64,000 bases of DNA, taken from Albifimbria verrucaria (taxonomy: Eukaryota > Ascomycota > Sordariomycetes > Hypocreales > Stachybotryaceae). The stretch is from positions 4,960,001-5,024,000 of the forward strand of contig JAHREC010000018.1 of assembly GCA_020081605.1 (NCBI GenBank), written 5' to 3'. The notes under the pieces are model-generated. The model made no database searches, was not told the DNA's origin, and worked only from the letters and a program-made list of their open reading frames with translations. The translations under genes and the position numbers were made by a program. Below are positions 1-11,992 of this stretch, in pieces; position 1 is the stretch's first letter; each line of letters starts with the position of its first letter.

Positions 1-1
1 A

Positions 2-515
2 CACCACGCCCAACTCTACGCACTGAACCGAGACGAGATGTCGGTAGCCTCAGGAGTTGGCTATGTCATTTCCAAGGAATTCCCACCAAAGAAAGTTCTT
101 CTTGGCATCCCCGTCTACGGCAGAAGCTTCCTCCAAGCCGCTGGGCCTGGACAGAGCTTCGAAGGCGGGGGCGGGGAAGGCGGAACCTTCGCGTACAACG
201 AGCTTCCACGGCCCGGGTGCAAGGAGATTGTGGACAAGAGGCACATTGCTGCACAGTGTGTTGGCGGCGACGGGGCTTTGTGACATACGACAATCCCGAG
301 ACGGTGGGAGCCAAAGCTGCATTCTGCAAGCAAAAGGGGTTAGGGGTGAGTGGCCATTACCCACGACAAGGCCAGGCAGCATGCGGGTGCCAAGGGTCTG
401 GTGATGCTAACGAGGATGCGCGCAGGGTCTCGTCTACTGGAACGGTCCAGCCGATGCCAGGGATACGTCCAGAAGCCTGATTGCAGCCGGGTTTCGGGTT
501 CTACATTCATGCTAA
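2..515 (+). CDS. GH18 chitinase, C-terminal part (start lies before the window)
   Basis: Hydrolyses beta-1,4 linkages of chitin; probably secreted, but the N-terminus and the catalytic DxxDxDxE motif lie outside the window. Visible are late TIM-barrel motifs of family 18: VLLGIPVYGRSF, AAGPGQSF, GTFAYNEL, then GFVTYDNPETV and, after an intron, GLVYWNGPADARD. The intron is 346-425 (GTGAGT donor, CTAAC branch at about 407, GCAG acceptor). The stop is TAA 513-515, directly after the fold, so no chitin-binding tail follows. The frame breaks at 272-275: GGDG runs into a stop at 281, but adding one G to the GGGG run joins GGDG to GFVTYDNP. This matches the single-base losses seen across the window, so a sequence error is more likely than a pseudogene. 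Family assignment is firm; the subgroup is not determined. Confidence 0.85.
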
Positions 516-1989
516 GAGACAAAAATGCATAGAGAAGGAGGAGGGGGCATGGCCGGTTCGGAACCCGGGCTGTGCCTGGACCGAAAGTTGGAACGAACCG
601 TGGAAGCATGGAATCTGAACGAGCCGTGTTGCTGATGCTTGATCGAATATATGTGCTCCGGATAAATCCAATGCACAATGCCCGTATCGAACGACAGTAA
701 GAATGTGGGGGTTACATTGTGATCATGACGCTTGGACAGAAAAAAAGGACAGAGAACAGGCTTCCATGATATCTGCGGTTGATAGAGTCTTGGATAGATC
801 GGTCGGCGTATACTGAATTATTATTTGTTTTACTTCGTACAAAACCTTGTCTTTGCTTGTGGCTCGTTCCAAATTGGAGCTTTCACAACATGATATAATA
901 ATATCTTGATACGTTTTTCTACACATCACTCGATGGCAGGACAGGATCGCCTGCCCTCCCTCCCTCCCTTTCATCTCAACACCCTCTTGGCCATGCTGCA
1001 TTGCCTGCAACACATATCCTTAATTTCAAGCGGGGAATCCCAAGACACAAGACCTATGCGAGCGATGAAGGGAGGGGGCCAGGGAGCCACAGTGGGGGAG
1101 GAAGAAGGCGGCCCTTCAACAGGGGCGGGCCGGGGCCCGTGAACCAGGCGAACAGCACATCAGCTACTGTCTTGGGCTAAACACGCAGATGTGAGACCTG
1201 CGAGCTGCCTGCACGATGACAGAAGACGACTCACGGCGGCGGAGGCAGAGGCCAATTCGAGGAACCTTTCGCCCGGGCTGGCTCCGTCTGTGCTGTGCCT
1301 CTGCGCGGCTTGGAGAAGAGCCTCCGCTTTTTCCTCCCACTTACATCTGGATCCCTGCGGTCACTCGTGCATGTAGGTGTGGGTGGTTCGCATTACTGTA
1401 GCATACGGTTTCGTCTCCCACTTGGCTTCGACGAAAGGCTTCCGGGGTTGTGTAAAACGTCTGCGTAATACTTCCTTCCTTTCGTCACGTGACGCCTTGA
1501 AATCCTACAAGTGGCTTTTCCCATCGCCGGGGAGGAAGAAAACAAGAATCTCGTCGTGGGATGCCCACGACATGGGAGTCGACGGTGGACGTAGGAGTCA
1601 GTCAGCACGTTCCAATAAAGGTGCCTGGTTTAATGGAAGGGGGCAGCTTTTTACCTTGATAGACATAAATTAAGGTACCTTGTCAGGCACGCGTTCACGT
1701 GGCGATAAGATAAGGCACCTACCCATCCATCGTCATCAGCTGCGCTGCGCTGCGCTGTAAGCGTCCCCAAAGCTCAACATCCCATCGCAGCCTGGAGTTT
1801 TCGAGGCGCAGGGTATCGCTTTGAGAACAGAGTCGGCTCCTCCCGAGGCATCAAAGTGCCGGCGCCCAACCCACACTCTCCTGTTTCGACCGTCCCCGCT
1901 ACAGTCAAAGATGCCATTTGCACAGCCATTGCCGTCCTTGCCATTTCTAGCTTCCATAGCCCGCTCGCTCGCCGTCACTCGTCAGTATC
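516..1989. other. Intergenic region, no gene seen
   Basis: Lies between the chitinase 3' end and the next + strand gene, so it should hold the chitinase terminator and the downstream promoter. Short CCCT runs near 955-970 and a GCTGCGCTGCGCTGCGCTG stretch near 1739-1757 are the only low-complexity pieces. No protein similarity or RNA gene was recognised. Confidence 0.6.
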
Positions 1990-2844
1990 ATGTCCCAGCC
2001 CGGTAGATCGCGCTCTCCGCAAGCACCGGCCGCGGCAGCTCCTGCGTCTTCGTCGTCGCCCGCTGCAGCTCTGGGGACGAGCCCGGCGTCGAACGCGCTG
2101 CCGGAGCCGACGGGACCTGAAACCCATCACGATGAAGCAGAGCCGTTGTCGGCCTCTGCCCCGCCGCCGCCGCCTCCCTTCGAACCGCTCTTCACGCTCC
2201 TTACCAACTCGACGACCAATACCACTGTTCACCCGCGTGTGCACTACGTCTTCAGCGATGATGACCCAGGCGTGATGGCCAGCGCCGCAGCGGATCCCTC
2301 CCACCGCGCCCTCGTCGTCGACCTCGTTCCCGCCCCGCAGCAGTCTCCACCGAAAACGACTTCTGAGAGTGTCGCGGGCAGAGAAGGGGCGAACAGCGGC
2401 GATACGAGTGGGTGGAACGTCGCGTGGGCGTCTAGTCTCAGCCCAGACTTTGCCGTCACCGGGTCGCAGCTGGCGGTGCAGCAGCACGGCGCCGAGGGCG
2501 GCGGGGCGCTGATCCTGCGTGTCGAGGGTGTCGAACGTGAGCCTGTCGAGGTCAACTCTGGCGATGCCGGCGGTGGCAGTAGCGGTAGCCTGCGCAACTC
2601 GGGGAGTGGGACTGTTCCTAGTGGGGGCCGCGAAGATGTGGACGCTCTTCTGGACGACTTCCGTCGACGCATGGACCTGTTGCGCAAAGTTGTGGGTGAA
2701 GGAGATCGGAGACGCGAGGCGCTAGACGCCCATGCCGAAGATCATCAGGAGCACCAAGAGGAGCAGCAGGAGCAGCCACCAGCCCAGGAGGGCGGCGATA
2801 AGGCCATTCCAGAAAATGAGGGCAAAGCGGCAGAGAAGGATTGA
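1990..2844 (+). CDS. Unrecognised fungal protein, Ala/Ser/Pro-rich N-terminus
   Basis: A 284-residue reading frame without introns or frame breaks, starting at the first ATG after a CT-rich upstream stretch. Residues 1 to about 58 are Ala/Pro/Ser-rich and probably disordered. A more structured core follows with PLFTLLTNSTTNTTVHPRVH, then VFSDDDPG and RALVVDLVPAP at roughly residues 60-120. WNVAWASSLSPDFAV (about 138-152) also looks core-like. A helical segment DALLDDFRRRMDLLRKVV lies near residues 216-233, and the last 45 residues are Gln/Glu-rich. There is no signal peptide or membrane segment. The H-P-R-V-H-Y / F-S-D-D-D block looks like a conserved fungal motif, but I cannot tie it to a named family. 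It is a real gene by length, codon regularity and position; its function is unknown. Confidence 0.6.
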   Translation: MSQPGRSRSPQAPAAAAPASSSSPAAALGTSPASNALPEPTGPETHHDEAEPLSASAPPPPPPFEPLFTLLTNSTTNTTVHPRVHYVFSDDDPGVMASAAADPSHRALVVDLVPAPQQSPPKTTSESVAGREGANSGDTSGWNVAWASSLSPDFAVTGSQLAVQQHGAEGGGALILRVEGVEREPVEVNSGDAGGGSSGSLRNSGSGTVPSGGREDVDALLDDFRRRMDLLRKVVGEGDRRREALDAHAEDHQEHQEEQQEQPPAQEGGDKAIPENEGKAAEKD

Positions 2845-3794
2845 TGCGCAAGTTTTGGATGCCTCCATCATACCCTCCAGAATCCGCCACAATCTTCTTC
2901 CATTGGCATTGCATGCAGTCACGCTTGCTATTTTACTAAACATTGCATACTATTTGCATCACGCAACCCAGCGTCTCTCCAACCCAGAGACACTACCGAG
3001 CCGACGAGCTCGCACCAATATTCCTCACCATCTCAAACTCGTCCCAGATCTGTTTGTCAGGATATTTTTCGTTTTCTATCTGTTGGGTGCATCAGACACC
3101 ATTTCAAAAGGGAAAGAGGGCATGTATGGCGTTCCGGGGTTATCAAGGACAACCACTCTTCTCGATGGTAGATTCCGGCGTTATTATGTAGAATTATATA
3201 TATACTCATATCACGATTCCACGACATTGAAAACTGCTACTACGGTGTCTTCTGTGTATTTTTGGCATTGTAACCTGTAGCCATTGGATAAGCATGTCAA
3301 TTTTCACCATGAAAGCCCAATGAATGAACATAAAAACTGTTATTAAAAGATGGTACTCAACGCCCCTGATGCTAGAAACTCCTAAGAGTAGTATGACTGC
3401 AGTAAAACACCCGACGGAAACCAGCTCCCATTAGAAAGTCAACGCCGCGTGAGCGACTAGGAGTTTGCAAGAAAACAGATGACATGCTGAACAAAAAAAC
3501 GCAACCGGATGGAAGAGAACCGACAGGTCATGCTCTATGACCCCGTCTTTCCTGGTATATCATGCATCCCCTTGCGTATGTTGGACCCTCAAAAGTCGAT
3601 GCGCAATCTCCTCGGTTCGGCGCGGTTTGAGTAAGTAACTGGCTTCCCCTTAAAATCACAGGCACCCAAGCCTGCTGACCTATCTTCTTCCGTTGGTCCT
3701 TCTGTATAATGTGCTTGGGGCAACCGGCGCCTCCATTTTATATATCCAAACTTTTCTTCTCCGCTACTCGTAACTGGTAGGCTGAAAAAGCCCT
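2845..3794. other. Convergent intergenic region, no gene seen
   Basis: Lies between the 3' ends of the + strand unknown gene and the - strand t-SNARE gene. It is AT-richer than the flanks and should hold both 3' UTRs and polyadenylation signals. No further gene was recognised. Confidence 0.6.
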
Positions 3795-5113
3795 TTACCT
3801 GGGCATCTCAGGAAGATGGTTGTGGAAGCGGGCGAGACGAGTAAGCTGTGGGACTCGCTCGCCTTCGATAGCACGCACCACAACATTGTTGACATTGTCG
3901 AGAACGGGGAGAGCGAGTCTCTCGATAAGGTCGCGCTTGTTGTTGTTGGCGGGCGCGGGCTTATCAATGACGAACTTCCAGATAAGAATGACAATGACGA
4001 TGATGGCAATGATAACGACTGTTTCCAAGTTAGCAATTTCTCCACGAGTGAAAGCGACAAGGGCCACGAACCGCAGATACCAAGGCACCACCACTTCTTT
4101 CGGCGCGTAGCACGGGCCGTGGTGACGGCCACGCCAATCTCCTCGTTACCCTTGTCCAGGTTCTCAACGACCTCCTCGCCCTTCTGTTCGATCTGCATGA
4201 TGGTGGCCTCCTGCTGCACAACCAGGGTGTCCATGTCCTGGAAGAGTTGAGCAAGCTCAACCATCTGCTGCTCAATCTTGACGAGGGCAGCGTGGCGGTC
4301 CTGAACGGCGCTCAAGGCGGCACGGGCGCGACCTTGGCGGTCACTCTGCATCAGAGCCTGGCTGAAGACCTGGTTGTTGCTGGTATCCTCGACAGCAGCG
4401 CGAACCTCGGACTCGGTGGCATCCGGGCGGACAATGCGGTATTGGCGGGCCATTTGGTCCTGGGTACGCTTGCGGAACTGAGACTCAACCTGCTGGTAGC
4501 CCTGGATGGCCTGCTTGAGACGTCGGTCAACACGGCTGACCTGGGGCTTGTTCTTGGCCGAGTTCGCCTCGGGGTTGGACTTGACGGTGCGGACGCGGTC
4601 GGTGAGGGTTCGGTAAAGAGCCATGGTGTCTGTGGAGAGAGAGTCGAGCTGGCGGTTGGCCACGCTCGAGGAAGAGGTATCGGCATCATCGAGAGTACGC
4701 TGCTGGAGCATACGAAGCTGCTCAAGGTTGCGCTCGACCTCGTCAATGCCTCGGTCAATGTCACGGCACTCATTGAGGATGGCGTTGGGGTCGCCGCCGC
4801 CCATAGAGCCGGCATTCTGTGCTAGCGGTGCCATTTCGACATTGTTGCCTGGGGATTTGGCGTTAGTCGGTGTGCGCCTTCGGGTGGTATTTTTGACACA
4901 TTGGGAACTCACCACCGTAGTTATCGTAACCTTGGTTGTTGTATGCGTTGTTGCCGTAGGAAGGCTGGGGCTGGCCGTAACCGCCGGGAGCAGCATCCCG
5001 CTGGTCAAAGGGTTCTGTCCGCCGTAACTATCACAATGGCATTGTTAGTGGGACAATGTCGCAGGCGTCGTGCGGTGATGAGGCTGGACTAACCCGTACT
5101 GTTGTTGCGCCAT
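3795..5113 (-). CDS. sso1: Sso1-type plasma-membrane t-SNARE (syntaxin)
   Basis: Qa-SNARE that pairs with SNAP-25-like and synaptobrevin partners to fuse secretory vesicles with the plasma membrane. Four exons: 5113-5094, 5027-4913, 4848-4081 and 4018-3795; introns have GTTAGT/TAG, GTGAGT/CAG and GTATCT/ACAG ends. Order: short Gln/Asn/Tyr-rich N-terminus (MAQQQYG, NPFDQRD), syntaxin Habc region (NAILNECRDIDRGIDEVERN), SNARE motif with zero-layer Gln in ELAQLFQDMD, juxtamembrane RRKKWWCL, then the membrane anchor VVIIAIIVIVILIWKFVI encoded by the last exon. The frame breaks at 5010-5012 (GGG on +): one missing base between QN and PFDQRD. With it restored, the product is 375 residues. Odd: 56 residues follow the anchor, whereas tail-anchored SNAREs usually end there. 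Confidence 0.9.
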
Positions 5114-7161
5114 GGTCAGCAAAACGTCTGTCCGCGATGGTCAAGTGTGAAGAAGTTGAGATTGGAAGGAAAGAAAAGACGGCGGCGGGAAGAGATGAGG
5201 AAATAGGAACCGGAGGTGCATCATCCCGACGCTGGGCCAACCAGATAGAACGTAGCGTCTCGCGATTGAAACACCAGGAGTAAGGAAGTAGGGGTGAAAC
5301 AACTCACGCTCATGTTGGTGGGAATGAATGTGTTGTCGAGGAGCCCAAGCGGCTCAAGTTTTCGGTTCGTTGGGGAGGGCTTTTGGTTGAGCGAGGAAAT
5401 CAAAGCAAGACGAGGGAGCGGTCTGGTCGATGAAGCGAACGGGATTGACAGAGAATGAGATTGATTAAAAACGAGAAGGAAATAGCGAAGATGATGGAGG
5501 AACGAGAAGAGTTGTCTGGCGACGGTTTGGCCCATCAAAAGGGGTTTTGGTAGAGGCGCAGCTTAGCGGTTATGGTACGGTACATCCAGCAAGTAAAGAG
5601 TACGCGGGCCTGGTAGTGAGGAACCTCGTGTCCACACCCAAACTCTATGCCCGGGCCAGGTACCCACCTCTTCTGCAAGACTTCCAGGCTACAATTTAGC
5701 GAGCTTCTGACCTGACGGGACAGAAGCAGGAAAAAATGACGCCGTCGGCTTTTCTGGTGAATTGCCTGCCCTTGCTTGTACAACCACACCCGCACCCCTC
5801 CTCACATTTCTTTTTCCTCCCCCAAGCCCCCTCCCTTGCCTCGTCCACGATTCCAGCCCTGTCAGCAATCCATCCATTCGCTTTGCCTTTCTTCTACCTT
5901 TTGCCAAGAGCAGCTTGTTGCGTCTACTAGCCAGAGAGCAGAGAAAGCCTATCCCAACCAGCTCACTTCGGCGAGCCAGCGCACTTCCAACGGACAGCTA
6001 GCTAGCCAGCCCCGTACGTCTACGTCTCCAAGTTCTAGGCCAGACCCTTGCTGCAGCAAAAAGACGGGCGGGAGGAGCTGTCTAAGAAAAATTCTTGTGT
6101 CAAAGTGCCCACAGGTTCCTGTTACAGAAAGAAGCGGAGGGCCCTGAGCCAATGCAAGATTGCAACCAGAGAATGCCACCAAATAAAGCTGGTCCTCGGG
6201 GTTAGCTTGGCCTGCGCTAGACCAGGGGCGTATGCGTCGTCAGGGATGCGGCCGCGCTGTGCCACTCGTTGTTTCACAGGGGACCCATTACGGAGCTGCT
6301 ATTGTTGGATCTGCAGAGTGGATTCGTCTCTTTGCACGCACGCTCACACGTATGGTACATGCGCGCGCTCTGGCCGAAGCGCTTCCCAGCCAAGCATAGG
6401 GTTGCGTTGCGGCTCTCCATGTCTGAGACGCCCAACGACGTATTCCAGTCGTCGCGGGAACCGCCACAGGTGAACTAGAGACATATGCGCATCGCCCGCT
6501 AGCCAAAGTGTGTTTGCGACTTATTGTAAGAGCTGCGCAGACCAGGCTTGGAGCTGACGCCGGTGCCGCCGCCGTAATGCTGATAGGCATCCTCCCACCG
6601 TTGGCCTAGGCTACACAATTAAAGCTGCAATGCCCGGTCGCCAGCCTTCGTAACGGTCAAACCTAATGAGGGACCCCGGCGCAGCCCTGTGATCTTACGC
6701 TGGCGAAATCAGGCGGCGTCTTGGCCCCGGTAGCAGTCGTATCTGACAATGGCCCAGAGGGGCAATAATCTGAGCTAGGACTAGCAGCTAAGCTTTGCAG
6801 AGGTCTCACTAGACATGGGGACTCCGGTGTGTTCCAATAATAAATAAGCATGACTGCATGTTGGTAAGAGAGGAATGCGGCTTCAGTAAGAGGGCAACCT
6901 TCACGATAATGAACCACCAACAGCATACAAGGTTAACTTTGGTCACCTCTGGCGCCACCCAAGCCCACGGCAATTGGGGTAATCGATGTAAATTCAAACA
7001 GCGCGTCGTGGAAAAGGATGAATACTAATTCGTCGCCTCGTCCCAAGCTCCCATCCATGTCCTCCTCTTGATATGGATGACTGTGATCCCAAAAAGAATA
7101 ATCAAGCAAATACTACCATGCATTCCACAACTCCAAAACCCCAATAGATTCATGATCTGCA
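5114..7161. other. Promoter side of the t-SNARE gene plus spacer, no gene seen
   Basis: About 2 kb upstream of the t-SNARE start and downstream of the MEMO-family stop. 5770-5900 is strongly CT-rich on +. The reading frames across 5300-6600 lack recognisable motifs. Seen from the - strand, 5114-5560 is a plausible 5' leader of the t-SNARE gene. Confidence 0.5.
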
Positions 7162-8248
7162 TCACAGCACTGCGTATGCGGAGACGTAGCTGACACTGAA
7201 ATCGGCAGGTTTCTGTACCAAATTGCTCCGGTCATACTTGATAATGCTGAAGCGTGGAGTTTTCGCCTCTTCGCTGTCGTCTGATGCTTCCGCCTCGTCG
7301 TTAGCGGGGACGGACGGGTCACGAGCGAGCTCCTGGCGTAAACCTCCATAGCTGCCATGGCAACTCCAATTGGATGCCGTCCACAAACAGTGTTCTTGGT
7401 AAGTCTAAGGTTCCTGACGAATGCCGCATGGCTGCCGCTCTTTACGGCGTCCATGGCTGCCTCATCAATCATCCGGATTGTTTCATGGATCAGGGCGCCT
7501 TGGGGGACCGGATCGTACTGTGACAGTGATTTGAGACGATTAATGTTAAGATCAGAAGAGTATGGCGTGTAGGAGAAGCTGTCGTCTCCCCAATGGCAGA
7601 AATCGGAGCTGATGATGAAGGCGTTCTCGGGATCCTTGAGGTAAGGAGCCAGAACGCGTCCAACTTCTTGCTCGCCTTCCAGTCCGTGACTTCCCACAAG
7701 GATGGGTATAATTTTGGGAACTTGTCCTCGGAGTCAAAGGCACGCTCACACATCTTGTAGAGATATGGCATGTGCATCTCCAGCGAGTGTTCCGAGACCT
7801 CGTATTTTCTGATCATGTTCTCCATGTCTCCTTCCTCCTTGAGCTTGTTGGTCGTCTCTGTATCGACGACGAGATTGCCGAACGGCGTCGCGTATTCGGA
7901 ATAAACGGATACGGCACAAGTATCGAGGTAGTATTTGTGAGAAGGACCCAGTATAAAGACTCGCTTGGCTTTGCTGAGGTCAAGACAGCTGTAAGCCCAC
8001 GCTGCACAAGCCCCGGAGTATCCATAGCCGGCATGGCTGCCACGATGGATGCATCAGCAACACGTCAGACCTTTGGTTCACAGGAACTCAACTCACGGCG
8101 CAATGATGATGCGAGCTCCTGGGATGGGCAGTGCTGATCCATCGATGGTCTCGGGCACCATGCCCAGATATTTCTCGAGTTGCGCCTCCAACTCCTCTGG
8201 GTCGCCTGAGTACCAAGACCCTGCGTGGGATGCTGGACGGATAGCCAT
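7162..8248 (-). CDS. MEMO1-family protein
   Basis: Member of the MEMO family, built like class III non-haem iron dioxygenases; in animals it affects cell motility signalling and copper/redox balance, and the fungal role is less clear. Exons 8248-8097 and 8036-7162, split by a 60-base intron (GTGAGT/GCAG). Hallmarks in order: N-terminal RPASHAGSWYSG, PHAGYGYSG formed across the splice, SEHSLEMHMPYLY, ILVGSH, SSDFCHWGD, CGRHPIGV and the C-terminal SVSYVSAYA. The His of HAGYGYSG, the DFCHWGD His and the CGRHP Cys correspond to the metal-site residues of the family. Two frame breaks, at 7704-7706 and about 7337, each need one added base; the restored length is 342 residues, usual for the family. 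The start is the ATG just before IRPASHAGSW. Confidence 0.88.
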
Positions 8249-8917
8249 GGTGGTCCAGTGAAGGATATGTATACGAGTGCCGGGAAGTTGGAGGTGCGGC
8301 GCTTTGCTGAATGGCTTGATGGATGGATCGATCCGTCGAAGGTAGGTAGGATGAAATGGGTGGTTTCGTCTCACATGTCGGGTTTCGAGGTCCTCTGCCT
8401 ACCTACCCGACCTTACCTTACCTTACCTTAGATTACTGCACCTTTCTGGTGACGACACCAAAAGAGTAGCTCTGCCCCGCCTCATGCACATGCGGGGTAG
8501 CTCCTCTGGAACCTCTCTTGTCCTGCGTATCAGACGAGGACCCGAGAACCCCAAGGTGATGCGCTCAGTCATTTGAATGCCAACTTACATTTGCAGCGTC
8601 CTCGAAAAAACTTAAGCCGAGCGAGTTCCGGATCGGACTCGGCCAGAGAAAGCTTGGGCCTTGGGTGTCGGCAGCAGGGAGCAATGCAGGTTGGTCCACG
8701 TCCCAACGATGCCTCTTGGTGATTGGATGAGCGGAGAACCTTTGATGAAGACTACCATATACAGAAAGTCTTTTCCCAACCAACACATCTAAGTGCACCT
8801 CTATCTACCTTACCTATTTACAATCAGAATTCTTCTACAACGTCCATGGATGCGACCGGAAACATCTACCCGGACATTGTACACAAACACCGAGCCATCC
8901 ACCAATCCATCAATCAA
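8249..8917. other. Intergenic region with ACCTT repeats
   Basis: Promoter side of the MEMO-family gene. 8395-8431 carries tandem CTACC and CCTTA units, common in Sordariomycete promoters. CAATCCATCAATCAATCA near 8905-8920 overlaps the end of the next gene. No gene was recognised. Confidence 0.5.
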
Positions 8918-11220
8918 TCAATCCTCCTCCACCCAGCTGCCAGGCATAATCAATTCCGGCTCTTCGAACAGTTGCCAAAACTCATACGCATAGTATTCGT
9001 GTTCAGGCGCCCAATGGAGCTGCCAATCGCTGAGGAGCGACCCGTACGTGAGGTCAATGATACGGATGGGTCGCCAGAGCCCATCGTTTTTGGCCGCGTC
9101 CATCGGGCGCACATGCCGATTGCTATACTGGGCGAGCCTGCTCTCTGCCAAAGTCTGGCGAATCCTCGTCCGGGATTGCCTAATTGCATCAACGTCGAAA
9201 GCACCCTGAAGGCCCGTGGCAGGGTCACGAAGCAACTGAGCCTCCTTCGCTCCATATGCAACTAAGTCCACTCCAGCCAACTTTAGCTGGGACACCCAGT
9301 TTTGAACAGCGGCTTGAAATACAATATCCCAATAGTAGAACGGGTAGTCTGGTGAAAGATAACAAAGTGCTCCCCAATAAGTGATAATAATGGTGTTCCC
9401 CTCCATACGGGCACAGGGTCCCGATCCCAAGGTGTAACTTCCTCTAAGGCATGCAGGTCTGCATGATTGCAATGTGATGCGATTTTGGCGACAAGGTCAC
9501 TGTATTCGTCACCATAGATGGAGTACTTGAAATATGTTGGTTGCCTGTGCGGTATGGTGCGATCAGGCAATCGTCTTCCCAGAGCCACGGCTGCCGAGTG
9601 GAGGAGAGAGAGTCGCTCTCGGATAGAGGATCGAACATTCTCCATGGATACAGCCTTGTTTCTGTCCAGAAACTCGAGCCAGATAAAATAGTCTGGTTCA
9701 ACGAAGGACCCAAGTCGAAAGGCTTCAAATCGGTCCCTAGCTGGGCGCTCGTAGTAACTTTCCATAAACTTGGCCTTGAAAGGCCGCACTGCAGAATGGC
9801 CGTACTGTCCATTCATGTCGAACAGCCGCTCGACTGGGATTGAATCTGGATCATGGAGGTACCTTTGAAAAAGTCGAAGTATTTGTTCCGAGTTAGTATC
9901 CACATTCTGCCATCTCCCCGTGCGATGCATCAGATAACGCAGGACGCTCCTGAGAGAAATATTAGCATTGGTCAATCCTAACAAATTGAGAACCCTTACG
10001 CCCTCCCGTCATCCAAAAGCTCATGTAAGCCGAGCTTAAGCAAAAGCGCACAAATTTCTGGCTGGTCATCACGGGTTGCGTACTAAACCAAGCAATTCAG
10101 AAAGAACACAATGCCGGGCAGTTACAAGAATACTAACATATAATAGACACTCGCCTGAGATGTCTTTGTCAAACGGCGATGCTCTGCCCGTCCTGAAGAG
10201 CTCTAATACGCCTTCTTTGTCGCCCATCCCTATGCGCTTAATGATCTCGCTGCCATCTGGAATAACATTGTAAATCCTTGCCGTGAACTTCCAATTCGAG
10301 TAACCTGGCGCGTATCTAAACTCATAGGTAGAGCTCGATATCCAAGGAGGTGGTTGGATGTACGCCTCCCAAGCCCCGGTATCTTTGGCGTATGATACGG
10401 CATAACGCCCAAAGTAAGAAGGAAGGTAGAACTTCGAAGGCTGCCTCGAGGCAGATGTGCTAGTATTTGTGTATTTGGGCATTGTGACGGTCTCTGTTGT
10501 TTTCACAATATTTGAGACTGGCACACATTCAGGCGGCATATCAACCAAGTCCTCTTCCACATACCCAGACTCAAATCTACTCGTTAGTCGTTGTGGTTGC
10601 ATTCTGGCTACAACGGTCTGGCCACTCATCGAGATGGTCTGTTGAAGAGTTTCCTACTGTCCAAATGCTGCTTAAGCTCGAGGGTGACTTTCCTAGCAAT
10701 TATCTCTGGGTGGTTTTGTAGAAGAACACTTTATAGTAAGCACAGTACAGCAAAGGAATTCAGAAGCCTATTACAAGGCATTGACTTACGACTGGTATAG
10801 TTGCAAGGAAGTTTCCAGCAGCCTAAGTGCCCGCTGTAACCTCTTCTCGAGCTTCTCCAGAACGTCCTTCCTAATAACAATCCTTGTCGCTGCGATCTTC
10901 TGCTTCAATCCTCGCTTGCGTGAGAGCTCTCGGTCCATATCTTTAACCATGTCTTCCAGTGCTTTATGTGCACGTTTGGAGCACTCCAAACTTGTCCTGG
11001 TGGACGATCCATTAGGGCCTGTGAAAAAGGCATGTTGGTTGCGGATTTGTACTTCGATCTCTCGAAACAAAGGCTCAAAGGCCTTCAAGTCATCAATGAG
11101 GTCTGTAAGTTCCGTTGGCAAGTCCTTTATTTCCTCCCATAGCTTGTGGGCTTTGACAATGGTCGTAACAATTTGCCCAGCAAACTGAATGAAGGCGATG
11201 GAAGCAGCTGTGGCTTCCAT
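8918..11220 (-). CDS. PigL_N-type fungal protein with ankyrin-like segment
   Basis: Cytoplasmic protein with an NLR-like N-terminus; molecular role unknown. Four exons: 11220-10790, 10728-10138, 10082-10000 and 9949-8918, joined by introns of 61, 55 and 50 bases. The start is the ATG of MEATAASIAFIQFAGQIV. That N-terminal all-helical domain (about residues 1-140, with KDLPTELTDLIDDLKAFE) matches the domain found before NACHT or ankyrin parts in many fungal proteins (PigL_N/Helo-like group). The middle has KFYLPSYFGRYAVSY, then an ankyrin-like pair (GDKEGVLELFRTGRASP; YATRDDQPEICALLLKLG). The C-terminus ends MPGSWVEED, as in fungal ankyrin proteins of this type. There is no P-loop. Breaks at 10653-10654 and 9372-9375 each lack one base; the restored length is 712 residues. 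Confidence 0.75.
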
Positions 11221-11992
11221 GATACCCACAAGCTCTTAAATTGTGTGAGCCCTCAAACAAGACATATACGATGTCTTTCTTACAGTAGTATAATATGTCG
11301 CTATTTCACAAAAGAATGCAAGAAGAAATCTTTTGGAGACGTGGAGGGTTTCCTTCGGAGAGAAAGCCATCCTCAGCCTTAGGCTACACAGCCTCCTGTC
11401 CATCTTGATGATCTGGGCCATTCCTGGCTCTGTTACACTACAAACCAACACCATGTAGGATCCGCTGAATGGCAAGGCGGCGCTTCGTTGCAGATGCTGC
11501 ATTGGGCGGTACTGCAACACATCCGATTCGCCAGACAGGGTGGAAGCGCGCCGTATGACCACCATGTGTGGATCGCGTCGGGAAAGTGGAAAATTCAGCA
11601 GATGTTCTGTGCATGTTTTGAAACAGTCAAGTAGCCTTGACTTTGTTCGGAGGAAGGTAGGTCATGTCCAGTGTTTGAGATGCATCAGACAGACAAGAGC
11701 CTATATGATGAAGGGAAGTATACAGGAATATGTGGGGCGATGGGATGCTTTAATGGTAACGGTCAGCACGACAGTCCAACTTATACTTGAAACTAGTTAT
11801 GGGCTGCGAGTAACGATGAGTGATAGTAGTCGAGTGTTTATTTCTTTCTCTTAACTATGTATGTGCTCCTGGTACATATATTCAATTGGCTTGCAACAAG
11901 TGCAATCAGTAAGTTCATCGTGTACATGAGATTGAAAGATACAAAGATGCTCAAGAATCCAAATATGATTCGTAACGAAGAGTATTCTAGCC
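11221..11992. other. Intergenic region, no gene seen
   Basis: Upstream of the PigL_N-type gene and downstream of the kelch gene, both on the - strand. Short frames only, without motifs. Confidence 0.5.

Noticed and set aside
4247..4825. 192-codon + strand frame inside the t-SNARE gene
   Set aside because: Antisense shadow of the well-supported Sso1 coding exon.
8395..8431. Telomere-like or transposon-end repeat (CTACC/CCTTA units)
   Set aside because: Only a few units, not the TTAGGG type, and similar ACCTTACC strings occur in other promoters here; an ordinary promoter-associated simple repeat.
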